From Ignavibacteriales bacterium (lineage in GTDB: Bacteria > Bacteroidota > Ignavibacteria > Ignavibacteriales > Melioribacteraceae), in contig JACKAA010000005.1 in NCBI GenBank assembly GCA_020635275.1, positions 1 through 64,000 of the forward strand: a DNA stretch of 64,000 nucleotides, in the 5' to 3' direction. Of the stretch, positions 63,601 through 64,000 are shown piece after piece (within the stretch, counting starts at the first letter, position 1; the number at the start of each line of letters is the position of its first letter). A program made the translations under genes and the position numbers. The notes beneath the pieces are model-generated. The model ran no database searches. It was not told the DNA's origin and was given only the letters and a program-made list of their open reading frames with translations.

Positions 63601-64000
63601 TATAATTTTGGAATTGCTAGTAAAGATAGTTTTGATATTTCAATTATTGAAAATTGGAACGGACTTAAATATCATTATAATTTAAGAAATGTGGTCCCGG
63701 ATTTTAAATCAATACAGGTTTTTAATGCACCTACTAAAGGTCGAATTGGAAAACATGATTTTGAGATATATTTTGATTCTGAAAATAAGATTAAAGAAAT
63801 TTCTGAGAATGATAATTTTGCTAGTTTTTCGTTTAATGTTACAAGTTCACAAATAAGAAGTTTAATTACAAATATAAATTCATTAATTAAAGATTCGATT
63901 ACCTTCATAAATCCCACTTATAATTTGGAAATAGATGAAAATATATTTGAATTTGAAATTTCAAAGTCGTCAGATTTTGAAAATTCTAATTTACTTAAAA
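60679..64000 (+). CDS. PorU-like T9SS sortase, C25 peptidase (partial, runs off the window)
   Basis: The frame stays open for 1107 codons to the window edge. A signal peptide (MKFFSYVFILL, ending near SILAQ, residue 19) is followed by a PorU-type N-terminal region (RYIKLGISKDGLYRFYANSM, about 220-290, with DANDYIEFFGTKN), then a gingipain-like C25 domain (about 590-940): YPDPIGIKNYLHHIYGYW, VFIIGNASYD, PQLSIGRLSAKNESEVYEYL. The catalytic pair is H813 in YIGHSG and C844 in DFGCSTNKF. An Ig-like or CARDB-like part follows. Such sortases cleave T9SS sorting domains and attach cargo to surface polysaccharide. A secreted C25 protease is the other option; architecture favours PorU. Confidence 0.85.
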   Translation, partial: MKFFSYVFILLISSSILAQTSISSKVINSKSFDIAIENINLDYKEHKIGNYSVRDYFFINEKKGFQKKDLIIAIPPNSLPSIKISKIENIKLKNTILNFSNDSNTVENKFIPKNNIYSYNNEVEVLGYFWYKNVYCAHIKYPVLDFLAESNTLIEYKNVTLSIEFDKDQNLRLTDQKNSKVIDKNEYSFIANKDMLSYFKSSNKLKTRNLFTNWMNENSRYIKLGISKDGLYRFYANSMSELGINQVVSIDKIELYESGINIPFKIEDKNNNLFFDANDYIEFFGTKNYSKEEYFKEFEANESYIPYLNRYSDTSFYFFTWGNKKGEYIQIENKILTSISDTLDFYQNFMHLEENKLFNRVSVDNVVNQDPFWTNTDLWQWRGLGIGSASFSFDVSDLLLGKQASIYSKIVGAASDRYTNSHNLSISCNSTMIDSQSIDRNQNVILGNMFNSNVLSNGQNFIKINNYENGSSVNSIVFDWYEVNYPKKLIAIDDSLIFQFKDSNIDTKAYTIKIENFNSDSVIIYQLAPRFSEITNYSINNFTIYFSDTVSTLSKYLIVSEDKILPPKIYGETIYKNLLHPEVNTNYLILTHEALFTPSIDYSNFIKEEYNVETNVIDVKDIFNEFSFGYPDPIGIKNYLHHIYGYWDEPNLDYVFIIGNASYDTKNYLSKNVNKNLVPSFGEPVSDVWYTIWDSTGASVPQLSIGRLSAKNESEVYEYLNKHKKIFNDEYDEFNKRALFFSGGDGNNSGELEILKNVNDFIIENYARSEPLSLQTSHFYKTVNPKSDFGPFEYDYINNEIKKGGVFISYIGHSGTRTWDNSISQPEQLNNLSNKSSLVTDFGCSTNKFAEPDIDCFSTLFLREGIGIAYIGNSSLGFLTTAVNVSKYFYESILIDSIYTLGNAHNESKMKLLTRLGTSGIYKIFVYTNQLAGDPIISLPLPKLPNLQIKQDSIIISKTNISEIEDSVKIQIPIYNFGIASKDSFDISIIENWNGLKYHYNLRNVVPDFKSIQVFNAPTKGRIGKHDFEIYFDSENKIKEISENDNFASFSFNVTSSQIRSLITNINSLIKDSITFINPTYNLEIDENIFEFEISKSSDFENSNLLK

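Noticed and set aside
1..64000. tRNA genes, CRISPR arrays, insertion sequences or prophage
   Set aside because: Reading intergenic regions on both strands I found no GTTCGA-type T-loops, no regularly spaced repeats other than the Pho hexamers and the tandem gene block, and no transposase or phage genes.

Overview
The window looks like a chromosomal piece of an AT-rich, Gram-negative member of the Bacteroidota/Chlorobi/Ignavibacteriota group, most like Ignavibacteria. The evidence is secreted proteins ending in the NYPNPFNP-type type IX secretion (T9SS) sorting domain, a PorU-like C25 sortase, a carboxypeptidase-regulatory-domain TonB receptor, a DUF1800/DUF1501 pair, a type-2 isoleucyl-tRNA synthetase, and promoters of the TTTG-N20-TAnnTTT kind. 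The genus call is inference from gene content only. Almost all of the sequence is coding; no gap exceeds about 275 bases, and I see no tRNA, rRNA, CRISPR array, prophage or insertion sequence.

Layout. (1) 1-13.2 kb is a phosphate block: the last 30 codons of a histidine kinase (perhaps PhoR), a TonB receptor, a secreted protein built from two near-identical 429-residue modules, an M28 peptidase, a lone PstS-like lipoprotein, then pstS-pstC-pstA-pstB-phoU. Two promoters here, 8.6 kb apart, carry TTAACA hexamers repeated every 11 bp, a Pho-box architecture. This puts the TonB receptor and the duplicated secreted protein in the predicted Pho regulon. (2) 13.2-25.6 kb is mixed housekeeping: rplU-rpmA, a membrane PP2C/SpoIIE phosphatase and an RsbW-like kinase (partner switching), a Tat-exported NIPSNAP protein, mdh, an orphan outer-membrane protein, a beta-CASP nuclease, pta, small envelope proteins and malQ. 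(3) 25.7-29.5 kb is B12-dependent ribonucleotide reductase with a structured upstream region. (4) 29.6-37.8 kb is a co-oriented run: YggS, DivIVA-like protein, purine nucleoside phosphorylase, a membrane coiled-coil protein, ileS, a DksA-like protein with a histone-like tail, lspA and an RluA-family synthase. (5) 37.7-50.9 kb holds envelope proteins, DUF1800/DUF1501, an EamA transporter, cysS, several outer-membrane barrels, a Tyr- and Ser-rich lipoprotein, and rsgA, which appears to start at ATT. (6) 50.9-60.6 kb runs from a TPR lipoprotein, a DUF4292 lipoprotein and an EnvC-like protein into a flippase and five glycosyltransferases. (7) From 60.7 kb to the window end is a partial PorU-like sortase.

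How the parts may work together. The phosphate block would sense (kinase), cross the outer membrane (TonB receptor plus surface-anchored duplicated protein), bind (two PstS) and import (PstCAB) phosphate under PhoU control. The T9SS theme links the surface protein at 3.2-6.2 kb, the DUF1501 protein at 41.8-43.3 kb, and the PorU-like sortase that lies directly after a surface-polysaccharide locus; PorU-type sortases attach cargo to a surface polysaccharide in known systems.

Most noteworthy: the 11-bp-phased Pho boxes, the very recent 1.3-kb in-frame tandem duplication with aberrant codon use, the ATT start of rsgA, the altered GIHH signature in IleRS, a protein with both a Tat signal and a T9SS tail, the Lys/Ala-rich fusion on a DksA-like protein with a broken zinc finger, and repeated TTGA start/stop overlaps.
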